A stretch of 41,074 bases of DNA from an uncultured Candidatus Woesearchaeota archaeon (GCA_902529885.1 CABZYC010000006.1:1-41074), one strand, 5' to 3'. Counted from the stretch's first letter, positions 1-11,386 are shown. The notes: generated by a model from the sequence alone, not told the origin. Program-made: numbers and translations.

Positions 1-40
1 ATAATTCTACTAATGGAACATCTACACCGAATAATAACAT
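1..40 (-). CDS. Partial CDS, N-terminus only (MLLFGVDVPLVEL...), runs off left edge
   Basis: Open frame from ATG at 40, 3 nt after the stop of the giant surface protein gene. Confidence 0.35.
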   Translation of the reverse strand, partial: MLLFGVDVPLVEL

Positions 41-43
41 CTT

Positions 44-3000
44 TTAATCCCTCAACACATCCCGTACCATTAAATACGAGATTAACAGTGCGGACACGAG
101 TAATACACTAAGTATGTGTATTATACCGTACCCAACCACATTAGCAGTAATACTACTTGAACTTATAAGTTTACCGTCTTGCACAGCACGCCATTGTACA
201 ACTAGGTCCGTACCTTGAATATCTTCAGAGATAGTAAACTGTTGTACTAATAGACCCTCAGTAAACGGACCATACTGCTCAACATAACGTTGATCAGATT
301 TGAGTAATTCACATATGTTAAACCGACAATAAGTTGACGGATTTTCAATGTTAGCAACAAGTTCTAAATATGCAGGTTCGCTACCGGGATGGTACGCATA
401 AAGTTCTATTGTTTGATCATCAAGATACTCAATATGAGCCTTATACCCAATATTATCTTGTAACGTTAAATTAGTACGATTTATTATAATAGAACTATTA
501 TCTTCAACTAACAAGATCGATACATCTTCCTCTTTAAAGAACCCCGCATTATACAACAAATCAACTTGATTATTCTCCCCGATAGTATACGTTATTTCCC
601 CTTCACCCCCATCACCCTCTGGTAGGACAGGATTAGGTATGAATGGGTAAGACACAACTTGTTCTTCGAACGTAGCAGCACCGTCAAGAAAACTATTTGT
701 ATTTAATCCAACAATGAACCATGCAGGCAATATGTGGGAAGACACCACTTGTAATGGCCTATTATTAAATTCTAATAACTTTAATTGCGCAGGAGATAAG
801 ATTCTAGAAGATGTAACTGGGACCACTTCTAAATGTTGCCCTTCTTCGATCCTGAACGGTAAGGTGAAAATGGTTGCACCTCGACCACCAGAAGATGAAG
901 AAAGAACGGTACCACCAGAAGATTCTTCAGCCGCCCCAGTAGATTCTTCTTCTTCACCATAACTTTCACCATAACTTTCTTCAACCGAAGTAGGTAGAGG
1001 AGAAAGTAGTGCAGGTGCAGAAACTTTTGGTGCTTTAGAACCACCACTACTACTACTACCACCGCCACCACTACTACTACCACTACTGCCAGAAGAAGAA
1101 GGTGGACAAGACAAGATGGTACTATTTTTCACAATAAGATTGTTTATACCGTCTGTAATATTAACTGTAATATTTAGTAAATCATTATGAGAAAAGTTTC
1201 CGTGGTACAACGAAGAGTTGAATATGGTAGCAACAGACCCGTTAACACTGTTATTATACACGTACACATTGTTAACGTACCACAGCATATAGCCAGTAGC
1301 ATTGCTTAATTCATAATCTGTGTGCGTGAAATTTGCAGTAGCGTTAACATTACACGCTGCAGACAAGTTAACGTAGTCTACAACTAAAGGCTTATCAGTT
1401 ATAATTACTGAAAAGTTAAACTTGGTAGTATTACTATCACTATCATTAACCCAGACAGTAACGTTCCAAAAATCACTGTGTGTTAAGTTCCCCGAACTAA
1501 TGTTAAGACTACCATTAAAAGCTTGTAACACATTATTCTTGTACCATAGCGTATTATTTGTTGTTGGTTCTAAATCATCATCAAAAGCGTTAATTGTTAC
1601 AATTAAATTGTCTACTGGACTTGAACCGTTCAAGCTACTGTTCATTACAGGAACAGTATTATCTACCAAACGATAAATAACATGATTCACACTGTCTAGA
1701 CCATTAGCAGTCGCTGACCAATTAACTTTTAGATTGTCACCCTTATCATAAAACGTACTGTTTAATATGCTTGACACAGTTATATTGTTGATAACCCCAT
1801 TTATAGTTTGGTTGTACACACTTAGCCATGCACCAACACTTTCATCTTGTACATGCCACCTAAATGTTATATCACCTGTGTGACTTTCATTATCTAAATA
1901 AATACCGCTAGCTGTAGCGTTTGACGAATTCTTTATTGACATTCCGTTTGAATCATTACGTAGAAATGGGTTCAGAAAATAAGGTATTGTGTCTAAACCA
2001 ACATTCAAACTTCTTTGTATGGATGGGCCACTAGCACTACCATCAGTAGCTGACACAGAACAGTTCCATAAATGTCCCGTATCAATCGATCTGTTCAGAT
2101 ACAATGTAGACCAAGATTGTGTATAATTAAACACGTTATCCTTATAATAATTATACTCATAATTTATTCCGTCACCATCAAGGTCAACCGCAGTCTGGTT
2201 CACTGAACAGTTTAAAATACCTGCATTATATGTCAAATTAATGTCAAGACTTCCAGGAGGAGAATTTAGGATGGTCACATTATTAGTTGTTACATTAGTA
2301 GAATTCTCAAGACTGTCACTAAGCCATAACGTAACGTTCCAAACATCACCTTTTGTTGTGTTTCCACTACCAAGAACGGTCACATTATCAAGCGACGGTT
2401 TATACACATCATTATGATACCATCTTGTATACAAAGTGACAGTATCATTATCAGCATCTGCACTGTCAATTACCACACTTAAAGTTTCGTTAGTAACATT
2501 ATTACCTTGTGCCACTAAAAAATAAGAGTTTAATACAGGAATACTATTATTTACAGGTCTCCCTGATGACAGTTGTGCAATTAAACCGTTCGAAGTTGCT
2601 ACAGCGGTTACACGAATTATGTCGCCACGATCATAAAATAAAGAGCTTAAATTTGAATAAACAAAAGAATTATTTGTAACGTTGTAATAAGTCTGATTAT
2701 AAACGTCAACGTACGGCCCAACATTTTCGTCGCGAATAGCCCATGTCATAGTAATAGTAGCATTATCACCATCAGTGTCAATGTAACGTACTGAAGCGTT
2801 AGCACGCGTTATGTTACCTATGAAATTACCGCCACTCATGTTTAATATGTTCAAGTCAAACAGTGAGGGAGAAGCGTCACTATACTCAACTAATGCGTAT
2901 GCAGACGAATTGTGGGTAAACGCGATTGTGTTGTCAACAATATTCAAAGTGGAAGTAATAATAGATTCATCATTAGTATCAACCATCTTCAATTTATTTT

Positions 3001-6000
3001 CATCAAAAACCATGCCAACCAATGCTTTACTATAATTAATAGTAATATTAGTCATATTACCACTAACATTAACAATATACCTATCTATTGAAGTATAATG
3101 GGGGTTCACCAAATTGTAAGTTCCAGGATACAATAATAAAGAGTCAGTGCATGATGCACAATCATACACAAAGGTGTAATCCGTATCATTAGACCTCGTA
3201 TCAATGAAATGGCCAATGTTATTTGAATGGTCCAGAGGTGTAAAGTTTAGTAACATGGAAGTGTTCATTGTCACGTTCGTTGAAGAAAATATGGAATCCT
3301 CAGCCCTCACTCCAACCTGGGCAGTACAACTTATGTTGGTCAAGGATACGTTACTATACCCTGTATCAACACAAAAATCATTCTCAAACAAAGAGTTTTC
3401 TATAGAAAAATTACTATTATTACTGTGTACACCAAACATACTTGTATTAATTGAGGTTAAATCGTTAATCAGCATGTTATCTGAATCAGAAACTATTATT
3501 TCTCCACCTAATTTAGTAACATTTTTAATACTAGAATTAACAGTGTTATGAGTGTCAATCACACGATAATAATCATTAATGTTACAATTCTTAATGGTAA
3601 TATTTTCTAGCCTTGTACCAAATGGGGCAATAGCTGCAATCGCTGTGTCGCCACTAACACCATCATCAACCGTGAAATTGTAACCATCACAGTTTAATTC
3701 AACGTTCGATGATATTATGTAAACACAAGCTTCATCACCAAAACCGTAATCGTATTTTGTACCACTTAAGTCATTAGTAAGGTTATAAACGCCACTCTGA
3801 GTAATTTGAACACACTGGCTTATACCACCAGATATAGAAATCGTATTAGTTGCTACAGGAGAACCAACAGTTACATAATCAGTTGCACGTACAATACCAC
3901 CCCATACGTCACCAGTTTGTGTTTCTGAAGAAGTAATTTTTGAATAATTACCGTTTGCATAAGCTTGAATCTGTTCTGGTGAAATTGTTCCATTTACAAC
4001 AGTAATATTATCTATTGCACCATTAGGATTGAACTTGAAATTATTTGGATTATGATTGTTCAAAGGACCATGACTATCAGTAAAATTATGTACGCCATTT
4101 ACATAATATTTTATATGTGTACTATTCACTAAAATGCAATTATGATACCAAACACCAACAGATAATGGATCATCATTCTTAAAAATCCTAGTACTATCTA
4201 AAAAAACATCTATCCCTCTTGTTGCATGATGTTCTAAGTTAAGTTTGTGTGTATTGGTCGAACTGTTCACACGTAGAATAACTTGTGTAAGAGTATTAAG
4301 CTTTAAATTAAAACAGAGACTATAATCTGTTTGTTGATTCACTGTAGACTGAAAATTGACTGGATCCCAATACCCTGTTTCAAACCAACCATTCCCAATA
4401 CCATAATTCCATTCTGCAGAGCTTGTACCATGAAATTCGTTATCACTATAATCTGTGACAGTTGTAACATTAGTGTCCAAAGGTGCATACAATAGATAGT
4501 ATGGTAAACTGTTACGTGTCCAACCAATATGACTCACATTAGGTGAATCACCTTCAGGATCAGTAATAGTGCCTGGGATAAAAGTCAAATTTTCATAAGT
4601 AGTGTTACTAACATGCGTTGCAACAATCTCAGGAGTACTTGTAGGCCCACTATTAGCTACAATACTACTGTTTTGAGAATAAGTATTATCAGTACCGTCC
4701 GTCACATTATATGTTACGTTCACTAAATCGCCACGACTAAAGTTGCCAACAGTCAACGTTCTAACAACACTATCATTATGATCCACGCTTACAATCTCAC
4801 TTTGAACCATAACACTATTAACGTACCATGTTACATTTACACTACCGTTTTGAAGGTTAGCGTCTGAATAGGTTGCATTAAATAAAGCATTAGTCAAAGT
4901 TGCAGGGTGGACCCAATAATTTACAGTCCATACCGGAGGCGTATTACTAAACATGTAAGTTGTGTTAGGCGTCCTTGCACCATAAGCAGTACCATCAAAA
5001 GGTTTGGCACTACAATTGTATACGTCAGAAAGATCGAATGTAACATTCAAATTTGTAAAGTTCGTGTTTGTTAACACAGTACTATTAAACACATTATTTT
5101 TGTACCATGAAAAATTGTAGGATAAAGGATCTAAAGTATCAATATCTGTAGCCTGAGTAACCCCACAATTTAAGGTGCTACCATTATAATTAATAATGGG
5201 GTTACCAGTTATCACAGAGAGAGAATTTTGTACAGACCACTGAAAATTGTAGACAGTCTCATTATAACTATCATTAAGCCTAACAGTTATTTTTACCGTG
5301 TCACCCTTAGTAAAGTTTGGCGGAGATAATTGCGTGTTCAAAACAGTACCGTTAGCAATATTCGTTAATTGAGTACTATAAACCAAGGCTGTGTTAACGT
5401 ACCAACTAAAATTGACAAGACCATCATGAAGTTCAACATCTTCATACGTGATGTTCACGTTAACAATTGTATCATTGTAAAGTGTTAACGTTTTTTGAAA
5501 GTTTTCTGCTAACGGAGGCGTATTATTCAACATTATAGATGAAGTGTTTAACGGACCGTAAACGATAGAGTCATATGAACGAACTGAACAAACCCAGTTC
5601 GCACCATATTCGTACGGTACAATTGTACTATTAAATAATGCAGACTGTATACGACTTGATTGGTTCACACCATCTTTAATGAATGTAACATTGTATGATA
5701 CAACGTCACCGTCAGGATCAATTACAGAGTCCCAACTACAGTTTAAATGACTATAATTATAAAATAATTGTAAATTGCTAACTGCTGGAGGCGGAGCATT
5801 CGTATACTCAAACAAAGTTATTTGATCACTAGCGAGGCTTGTGTCAATAGTATTACTACCAGTATTCAAAGTGAAAGCTTGATTGTGGTAAGACCCATTA
5901 TATTTTTTTAGAATAAAAGTAGCTTCGTCAGCACCACCCAAATTTACATCGCTCCAGAAAAAAGTTAAACTGTCAACGTTACCATTAGTTATGTTAACTG

Positions 6001-8809
6001 AACGGTTAATTTCTGAAGATTTGAACGGAACATGACTCGTCAAACTCGGTACAGTCTGCACTTTGTCAATGTTTAAAAATTGGCCAACAGTACTAACATG
6101 TTTTATAATGTGTAATTGTACATCATTAAGTTTAACATTAGTCAGATTTAAAGTATCCCCCATATCAAAAACTGCTTCAATAAGTGACCCTGCACTATTA
6201 ACATGAGTATCATTAAGGGTTACATTAAATCCAGACGTAGAATTTATTGAACCGTTCAATGTGCTTGACTGCACGTAAAGATTTAGATCGGTTGATTCAA
6301 TTGAATGGTCTGTAACATTGATAATGGTATTTTTCACGTATAAACCGTCACCAGCAAGAATACCTAATGCGTACCCATGCATTGAACAATCACCCACAGT
6401 TGAATTTACAGAATCATCTTTAATTGCAATCCCAGTTGTGTGAGTTAAACTATTACCATCACAGTTTATCAGGGTATCATCATGGAATAACCCCACACAA
6501 TAATTCTTACCAGATTGTACACCGTTCAAATTATTTTGTAGTGTGTAAGTACCAGGGCTGTCAGTATCAAAACATTCTGTAACATCACCTGTTACACTTT
6601 GATGAGGACTAAGAGATTCAGTACTATAACTATAATCGTCACTTGCACGAATGTATGATCTAACAGTGTCACCTACACCCAATTCTGTAGCGTGTAACAC
6701 CGTGTAATTTCCTTGTGACCACAACCTAATCTGGTCAGGTGTAACAACGTGGTCTAATAACATAAAATCATCAAGTATACCATCACCAGTATAACTTGAA
6801 AACCCAGGCTTCATACCAAGGTACACATTGTTTGATGACGTGAACGATCCAGCTATAGTAGAATGGTTGAATTCACCGTTAACATAGATCATATAATTAT
6901 TGTCAGCGTCATTGTAGGTATAACATAAATGGACTGGATTACCTGAGGACGGGTTAATAATATCATACGTTTGCCCAGGTAAAAAGAATCTAATCTTCGA
7001 ACTGGCCTGCCAATGAAACATTCGTATATCCGACGCACCATCAAGATAATAAAATTCTTGACTATTTCCACCTGACAGATTTTGATAAAATAAGCATGCA
7101 GTGTGACTCCCTGATATAGGCGTCGTCAAGTTTAACCCTGCGTTTGAATCATTAATTTGTAAAACACCATCATTATCAGTGCCGCCACGATGGATCCAAG
7201 ACACCTTGTCACCCCATAATGCACTTGTTAAAGTACTAGATGAGATATCAATACTATAATTTGATTCAGAATGATAGTCATCAAAAGGAAGATAAATGTC
7301 GTAATAATCCTCCCATGACCCACCAGTATTAATCTGCCAGCTCGAGTATAACCTGGTCTGGTCACCCTCAGGGTCAGTAGTAGTAGCGCTGACTGAGACA
7401 TTTTCAAACGTGTTGTTTAGCGTAGAGTTACTACTAAATATGTTTATGTTAGAAATGTTTGGACTAAGATTAACTTGCCACCCACTAAACCCAGGTACAT
7501 CAATTGTAGACTTAGCATCTTGTCTTACTACCTCAGTATAAGGTGATAACATAGCGTCTTTCAAAAAAATACCTAATCTACCAAAATTATAAAATTCTAA
7601 CCGCGCAGCCGTCTTCAAATTTGAAAAAATAGCATTATTAGAAACACTTATATCACCCTCAGTTATTGAAACAATTGTATCGTCAACTTGACCTGCAACA
7701 TTAAGGTTGGTTGTTGGAAGTGTATATTTCCCAAATTCATTACTGAATACAACAGTGTTAGTAGTAATAGCACTACCATCAGTATAACTACCAACCCTAC
7801 TATTCATAAAATAATTGTTAGTACTTGAAGCATCGATTTTTATGAAAGATTTTAACCAAGAATTGTCAACAGTGGCACCAGAAGAATCAGCAAAAAAAAT
7901 GCTTCTATCAGTAATATTGAGAAATGTAGACATATTACTTTCATTCAAAAAATAAGCATTATTTGTTATATGAGTATTATCAGATGACCCATTTATTAGT
8001 CTAATCTTTTGACTTTGACCAATACTAAATGCGTAAGGAAAACCAATTAGATCATAATTATATATCTTCAATTGATCAGAATTTGTTATTTTAATTGGAC
8101 GTCTTACATGATTAGGAGGAGATTCACCAATAGCATGAGGTTCTATGGTTATATCATTCCAGAATGTATAAGGAGAAGATATCACTTTACTTGGTTGATT
8201 TGAAAAAATACTTACATTCTCAATCAAAGTATTATTACTGAGATTAATAAAAATTGGAACATTAAGTGATGCGTTATTATATTCAGATGAAGTGAACCGT
8301 AATACACAATTTTTAAGTTTAATATTATTCTGTTGAGCAATAATCACCAAACGACCAACTTTATTTGATTGAATAGTGTGTCCTTTACAATCAAAATATT
8401 TTATACCGTTTGAACTTGGGGAACTAACATCCCCTTGGAGTCTCAAAACATCACCGTGTGCAGGACAAACCACATCTGAATTAATATAAGTTCCTTCTTT
8501 AAGAATATCAACAACATTATTGCAATGACCCAATACACAAGAAGCCGATGGACCACAACTTACTAAAGATTTAACAATCCCACCTTCTTCAATAGCTTCA
8601 ATTTCAATACTATCTTCAACAATTATTTCTATTGGTTCAACTATAACTTCTGGAATTATAACATCGTTAGGTGCAATTGCAGTTTCGTTTATGGAGAACG
8701 TTTCAGTGAAAATTGCTGCACCTGTGATGCTTGATGGGAACAAAAAGAGAGTAGTAATAACAGTAGTAATTAGTAGAACTATCGTTAACCACTTCAAACG
8801 TCCATCCAT
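44..8809 (-). CDS. Giant secreted/cell-surface protein: signal peptide, beta-helix-like segments, two LamG/ConA-like domains, Ig/FN3-like repeats, Ser/Gly linker, C-terminal TM anchor
   Basis: 2922-aa ORF; hydrophobic N-terminus (KWLTIVLLITTVITTLFLF), very many NxS/T sequons, repeated WYVN/WYKNNVFN modules, SSGSSGSSSGGGG linker, C-terminal hydrophobic helix. ORF track start is TTG at 8812; ATG at 8809 preferred; TATA-like TTTATAAA upstream. Confidence 0.9.
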   Translation of the reverse strand: MDGRLKWLTIVLLITTVITTLFLFPSSITGAAIFTETFSINETAIAPNDVIIPEVIVEPIEIIVEDSIEIEAIEEGGIVKSLVSCGPSASCVLGHCNNVVDILKEGTYINSDVVCPAHGDVLRLQGDVSSPSSNGIKYFDCKGHTIQSNKVGRLVIIAQQNNIKLKNCVLRFTSSEYNNASLNVPIFINLSNNTLIENVSIFSNQPSKVISSPYTFWNDITIEPHAIGESPPNHVRRPIKITNSDQLKIYNYDLIGFPYAFSIGQSQKIRLINGSSDNTHITNNAYFLNESNMSTFLNITDRSIFFADSSGATVDNSWLKSFIKIDASSTNNYFMNSRVGSYTDGSAITTNTVVFSNEFGKYTLPTTNLNVAGQVDDTIVSITEGDISVSNNAIFSNLKTAARLEFYNFGRLGIFLKDAMLSPYTEVVRQDAKSTIDVPGFSGWQVNLSPNISNINIFSSNSTLNNTFENVSVSATTTDPEGDQTRLYSSWQINTGGSWEDYYDIYLPFDDYHSESNYSIDISSSTLTSALWGDKVSWIHRGGTDNDGVLQINDSNAGLNLTTPISGSHTACLFYQNLSGGNSQEFYYLDGASDIRMFHWQASSKIRFFLPGQTYDIINPSSGNPVHLCYTYNDADNNYMIYVNGEFNHSTIAGSFTSSNNVYLGMKPGFSSYTGDGILDDFMLLDHVVTPDQIRLWSQGNYTVLHATELGVGDTVRSYIRASDDYSYSTESLSPHQSVTGDVTECFDTDSPGTYTLQNNLNGVQSGKNYCVGLFHDDTLINCDGNSLTHTTGIAIKDDSVNSTVGDCSMHGYALGILAGDGLYVKNTIINVTDHSIESTDLNLYVQSSTLNGSINSTSGFNVTLNDTHVNSAGSLIEAVFDMGDTLNLTNVKLNDVQLHIIKHVSTVGQFLNIDKVQTVPSLTSHVPFKSSEINRSVNITNGNVDSLTFFWSDVNLGGADEATFILKKYNGSYHNQAFTLNTGSNTIDTSLASDQITLFEYTNAPPPAVSNLQLFYNYSHLNCSWDSVIDPDGDVVSYNVTFIKDGVNQSSRIQSALFNSTIVPYEYGANWVCSVRSYDSIVYGPLNTSSIMLNNTPPLAENFQKTLTLYNDTIVNVNITYEDVELHDGLVNFSWYVNTALVYSTQLTNIANGTVLNTQLSPPNFTKGDTVKITVRLNDSYNETVYNFQWSVQNSLSVITGNPIINYNGSTLNCGVTQATDIDTLDPLSYNFSWYKNNVFNSTVLTNTNFTNLNVTFDLSDVYNCSAKPFDGTAYGARTPNTTYMFSNTPPVWTVNYWVHPATLTNALFNATYSDANLQNGSVNVTWYVNSVMVQSEIVSVDHNDSVVRTLTVGNFSRGDLVNVTYNVTDGTDNTYSQNSSIVANSGPTSTPEIVATHVSNTTYENLTFIPGTITDPEGDSPNVSHIGWTRNSLPYYLLYAPLDTNVTTVTDYSDNEFHGTSSAEWNYGIGNGWFETGYWDPVNFQSTVNQQTDYSLCFNLKLNTLTQVILRVNSSTNTHKLNLEHHATRGIDVFLDSTRIFKNDDPLSVGVWYHNCILVNSTHIKYYVNGVHNFTDSHGPLNNHNPNNFKFNPNGAIDNITVVNGTISPEQIQAYANGNYSKITSSETQTGDVWGGIVRATDYVTVGSPVATNTISISGGISQCVQITQSGVYNLTNDLSGTKYDYGFGDEACVYIISSNVELNCDGYNFTVDDGVSGDTAIAAIAPFGTRLENITIKNCNINDYYRVIDTHNTVNSSIKNVTKLGGEIIVSDSDNMLINDLTSINTSMFGVHSNNSNFSIENSLFENDFCVDTGYSNVSLTNISCTAQVGVRAEDSIFSSTNVTMNTSMLLNFTPLDHSNNIGHFIDTRSNDTDYTFVYDCASCTDSLLLYPGTYNLVNPHYTSIDRYIVNVSGNMTNITINYSKALVGMVFDENKLKMVDTNDESIITSTLNIVDNTIAFTHNSSAYALVEYSDASPSLFDLNILNMSGGNFIGNITRANASVRYIDTDGDNATITMTWAIRDENVGPYVDVYNQTYYNVTNNSFVYSNLSSLFYDRGDIIRVTAVATSNGLIAQLSSGRPVNNSIPVLNSYFLVAQGNNVTNETLSVVIDSADADNDTVTLYTRWYHNDVYKPSLDNVTVLGSGNTTKGDVWNVTLWLSDSLENSTNVTTNNVTILNSPPGSLDINLTYNAGILNCSVNQTAVDLDGDGINYEYNYYKDNVFNYTQSWSTLYLNRSIDTGHLWNCSVSATDGSASGPSIQRSLNVGLDTIPYFLNPFLRNDSNGMSIKNSSNATASGIYLDNESHTGDITFRWHVQDESVGAWLSVYNQTINGVINNITVSSILNSTFYDKGDNLKVNWSATANGLDSVNHVIYRLVDNTVPVMNSSLNGSSPVDNLIVTINAFDDDLEPTTNNTLWYKNNVLQAFNGSLNISSGNLTHSDFWNVTVWVNDSDSNTTKFNFSVIITDKPLVVDYVNLSAACNVNATANFTHTDYELSNATGYMLWYVNNVYVYNNSVNGSVATIFNSSLYHGNFSHNDLLNITVNITDGINNLIVKNSTILSCPPSSSGSSGSSSGGGGSSSSGGSKAPKVSAPALLSPLPTSVEESYGESYGEEEESTGAAEESSGGTVLSSSSGGRGATIFTLPFRIEEGQHLEVVPVTSSRILSPAQLKLLEFNNRPLQVVSSHILPAWFIVGLNTNSFLDGAATFEEQVVSYPFIPNPVLPEGDGGEGEITYTIGENNQVDLLYNAGFFKEEDVSILLVEDNSSIIINRTNLTLQDNIGYKAHIEYLDDQTIELYAYHPGSEPAYLELVANIENPSTYCRFNICELLKSDQRYVEQYGPFTEGLLVQQFTISEDIQGTDLVVQWRAVQDGKLISSSSITANVVGYGIIHILSVLLVSALLISYLMVRDVLRD
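1041..1090. repeat. Trinucleotide (ACC/ACT)n-like tract encoding the Ser/Gly linker
   Basis: ccaccactactactactaccaccgccaccactactactaccactactgcc. Confidence 0.85.
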
Positions 8810-8871
8810 CAAGAGTATATACGTAAAAATGGTTTATAAAGATTTACAAAAATAAGGAAAAAGATTGCGCT

Positions 8872-9057
8872 TTACGCGCGTTTAAACTCTGCAACAGTGT
8901 CAATGAAATCTACATGACCCATTAAAAGTGCTCGGCAACAGTAACGTTCAACGCCCATGTCGTCCATAACCTTCTTTTTATCAGTCGCGTTTTGGTATGA
9001 TTCCCATAAATGACCAACGGGTTTACCACAACTAAAGCATCGTACCGGAATAATCAT
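8872..9057 (-). CDS. rpoN: DNA-directed RNA polymerase subunit N
   Basis: MIIPVRCFSCGKPVG...RYCCRALLMGHVD signature. Confidence 0.95.
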   Translation of the reverse strand: MIIPVRCFSCGKPVGHLWESYQNATDKKKVMDDMGVERYCCRALLMGHVDFIDTVAEFKRA

Positions 9058-9440
9058 CGGTAAGACTTCTGTCGTTTTGCACGAGCTTTACTATCGTTCG
9101 GTTTACACACTTCTTTACGACGTACGTCCGCAACAAGTAATAACCTGTCATACTGAGTAAACTTTTCTTTTAAAGATTCGTCATGTTGAACTAAACCACG
9201 AGCGATAGCTAATCGGACAGCATCAGCTTGACCGTTCACACCGCCACCGTGCACACGAATGTTAAAATCTAGTTTCTCAGTTACAGCGCCAGCCAATAAT
9301 AAAGGTTCTTGAATTTTCAGTTTGTTCATATCCATTGGAAGTTGGTCTAACAACTTACCATTAATACGAACGGTACCTTTACCTTTATTTATGCTAGCAC
9401 GAGCAATTGCTCGTTTTCGTTTACCTTGTGATTGTATCAT
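9054..9440 (-). CDS. rps9: 30S ribosomal protein uS9
   Basis: GGGVNGQADAVRLAIARGL and C-terminal RAKRQKSYR. Confidence 0.96.
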   Translation of the reverse strand: MIQSQGKRKRAIARASINKGKGTVRINGKLLDQLPMDMNKLKIQEPLLLAGAVTEKLDFNIRVHGGGVNGQADAVRLAIARGLVQHDESLKEKFTQYDRLLLVADVRRKEVCKPNDSKARAKRQKSYR

Positions 9441-9859
9441 GCTTTACCTCCTAAAGACCGAATGATGTCTGCAACAGTTACATGTTTAGACTTTGTAAGT
9501 TTGCTCATGTTTGCTGATTCTAACACAATCAAATCTAATTTTTCAAACTCAGCAGGTACACCCACATAACACATTAAACGAGAAAATGCTTCACGGCCAC
9601 GAGTTGTTTTCCAAGGTAGCATTCCACGAATTGAACGGCGTACAAAACGGTCAGGCATACGAGGACGTTTTTGACTTTTCAAAGGGTAACCACGCCTATC
9701 TTGACGTATTTTCATGTCTTCCATAGTACGTACTTGACGACCAGAAACAACAACCTTCTCACAGTTCACAACACGAACTTCTTCGCCCATTAAAACGTCC
9801 TTAGCAATTTTTGATGCCATACGGCCCAAAAGCATGTTTTCTCCATTGTATACTTTCAT
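9437..9859 (-). CDS. rpl13: 50S ribosomal protein uL13
   Basis: NMLLGRMASKIAK, RRSIRGMLPWKTTRGREAF; operon position. Confidence 0.95.
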   Translation of the reverse strand: MKVYNGENMLLGRMASKIAKDVLMGEEVRVVNCEKVVVSGRQVRTMEDMKIRQDRRGYPLKSQKRPRMPDRFVRRSIRGMLPWKTTRGREAFSRLMCYVGVPAEFEKLDLIVLESANMSKLTKSKHVTVADIIRSLGGKA

Positions 9860-10200
9860 CCTACAATCCTCACGCCTTTCCCCTCAGGGTTTGTCTTTAA
9901 TAAATCCTCAATACTCATCACAGTTCCATTAGCAGTAATTTTAGCTTTCGCCTCACTACTAAACTGGTACGCTGCAACAGTAACTTTCTTATCTAAGTTA
10001 CCAACAGATAATACCTTTCCTGGAACCACAATTGTTTCCCCATCACGAGCTACACGATTAATAGTGTACAAGTTCACTGTACGACGTTGACGAGTGGACC
10101 GAGTTAAATCAGTCGCAACACGTTTCCATACAGGAGCTTTACCCGCTAAAAGGCTTTGTATCAATAATTGTAATCTTAATGTTTGTGGACCTGTTCTCAT
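9856..10200 (-). CDS. rpl18e: 50S ribosomal protein eL18
   Basis: VPGKVLSVGNLDKKVTVAAYQFS; operon position. Confidence 0.93.
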   Translation of the reverse strand: MRTGPQTLRLQLLIQSLLAGKAPVWKRVATDLTRSTRQRRTVNLYTINRVARDGETIVVPGKVLSVGNLDKKVTVAAYQFSSEAKAKITANGTVMSIEDLLKTNPEGKGVRIVG

Positions 10201-10964
10201 TGTAATACCTCTTTTAACAATTTAGCTTTTTCTGCCAACATCCCTGCAGCAGTAGAAAGCATCTCTTCACAAGATAATTGACCCCAAGACTCAATACTAA
10301 ATGTGTACGAATCAATGTAATTAACAGAAATTAATTCTGGGCATACACCTTCGACAACATCTAATAAGTCAAGCTCAACTATTTTTTCAGCCAAAATTTT
10401 GTCGCCAGAAAAAATCTTGGTCGGTAACTTATGGCGTACTTGTTCTAGCAATTTCTTATCCTGTTTAACAGTTATGTCAGCTTGCTGAGCATACCATACA
10501 AGGCCAGGACTCCATTTCATATGTTCCTTACCTTGACCCATTACTGCGTGCATGGTTACATGCACCTTCTGATCATTAATCAGTTTAACAACAGGCATAT
10601 CAGGATATACAAACATACTAGATGGATCATCACTAGTTGCGTCTTTCGCATAAATGATACCGTCCGAAGAAGTTTTAAGCTCCATGCGAACAGTGCATAA
10701 TGCACTACGCTCAACAATGTCTGCTTCACTAGTAGGCAAACTGTAAGAAGACAAATCAGTTTTGATCGGAATTAAGCCTAAACGGTGCGCAATAATTTCA
10801 TCGTATAACGCACTATTATTTTGGTGAAACTCCACGTCTTCCACAGCCAAAGTTGGTACTTCTTCCATTACCATTCTTCGAACTGTGTTCAAAAATGGTG
10901 TGTCTACCCCACTAACAGATAAAACTAAACGTGCATCAGATCGAGATTTGGTTACGAGTTTCAT
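10197..10964 (-). CDS. rpoD: DNA-directed RNA polymerase subunit D
   Basis: [21 protein letters not shown] motif; start at ATG 10964 overlaps uS11 TGA (ATGA). Confidence 0.95.
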   Translation of the reverse strand: MKLVTKSRSDARLVLSVSGVDTPFLNTVRRMVMEEVPTLAVEDVEFHQNNSALYDEIIAHRLGLIPIKTDLSSYSLPTSEADIVERSALCTVRMELKTSSDGIIYAKDATSDDPSSMFVYPDMPVVKLINDQKVHVTMHAVMGQGKEHMKWSPGLVWYAQQADITVKQDKKLLEQVRHKLPTKIFSGDKILAEKIVELDLLDVVEGVCPELISVNYIDSYTFSIESWGQLSCEEMLSTAAGMLAEKAKLLKEVLQ

Positions 10965-11386
10965 ACTCGACGACCTCGCCTCCCACCTTTCGCACGGCAA
11001 CCATCGTGTGGTTCTGGAGTAACATCTTCAATCTTACCAATTTTTACGCCGCGCCGACTAATAGCTTTAATGAACGCTTGTGCCCCAGGCCCAGTGTTAC
11101 GAGGACCATTATGACCACCTTTCGCTTTCACACGAAGGTATAAACCGCCAATACCATTATCTTTTAGAGAATCCGCAACCTTCTTTGCAATCTGCATTGC
11201 TGCACTTGCACTACTTTCAAGACGGTCGGCCTTAACAACTTGGCCACCACTACATCGTACCAAAGTTTCTGCACCAGTAATATCTGTTACAGTAACAATA
11301 GTATTATTGTACGTGGACTTAATGTGAGCAATTGCCCACCTTGTTTTCTTCACTTTTGGTTTTGGTTTTATAACAGTCTCACTCAT
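10961..11386 (-). CDS. rps11: 30S ribosomal protein uS11
   Basis: [24 protein letters not shown]...GRRGRRV; ORF-track start is likely over-extended. Confidence 0.96.
   Translation of the reverse strand: MSETVIKPKPKVKKTRWAIAHIKSTYNNTIVTVTDITGAETLVRCSGGQVVKADRLESSASAAMQIAKKVADSLKDNGIGGLYLRVKAKGGHNGPRNTGPGAQAFIKAISRRGVKIGKIEDVTPEPHDGCRAKGGRRGRRV

Noticed and set aside
829-1083. Poly-Val minus ORF and the 714..962 plus ORF
   Set aside because: Alternate frames of the trinucleotide repeat region within the giant surface protein
2811-3551. Plus-strand ORFs 2811..3035 and 3204..3551
   Set aside because: Antisense to the continuous surface-protein frame; no recognisable features
10965-11000. N-terminal extension of RpoD ([12 protein letters not shown])
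   Set aside because: ATG 10964 gives the standard ATGA overlap and the conserved N-terminus
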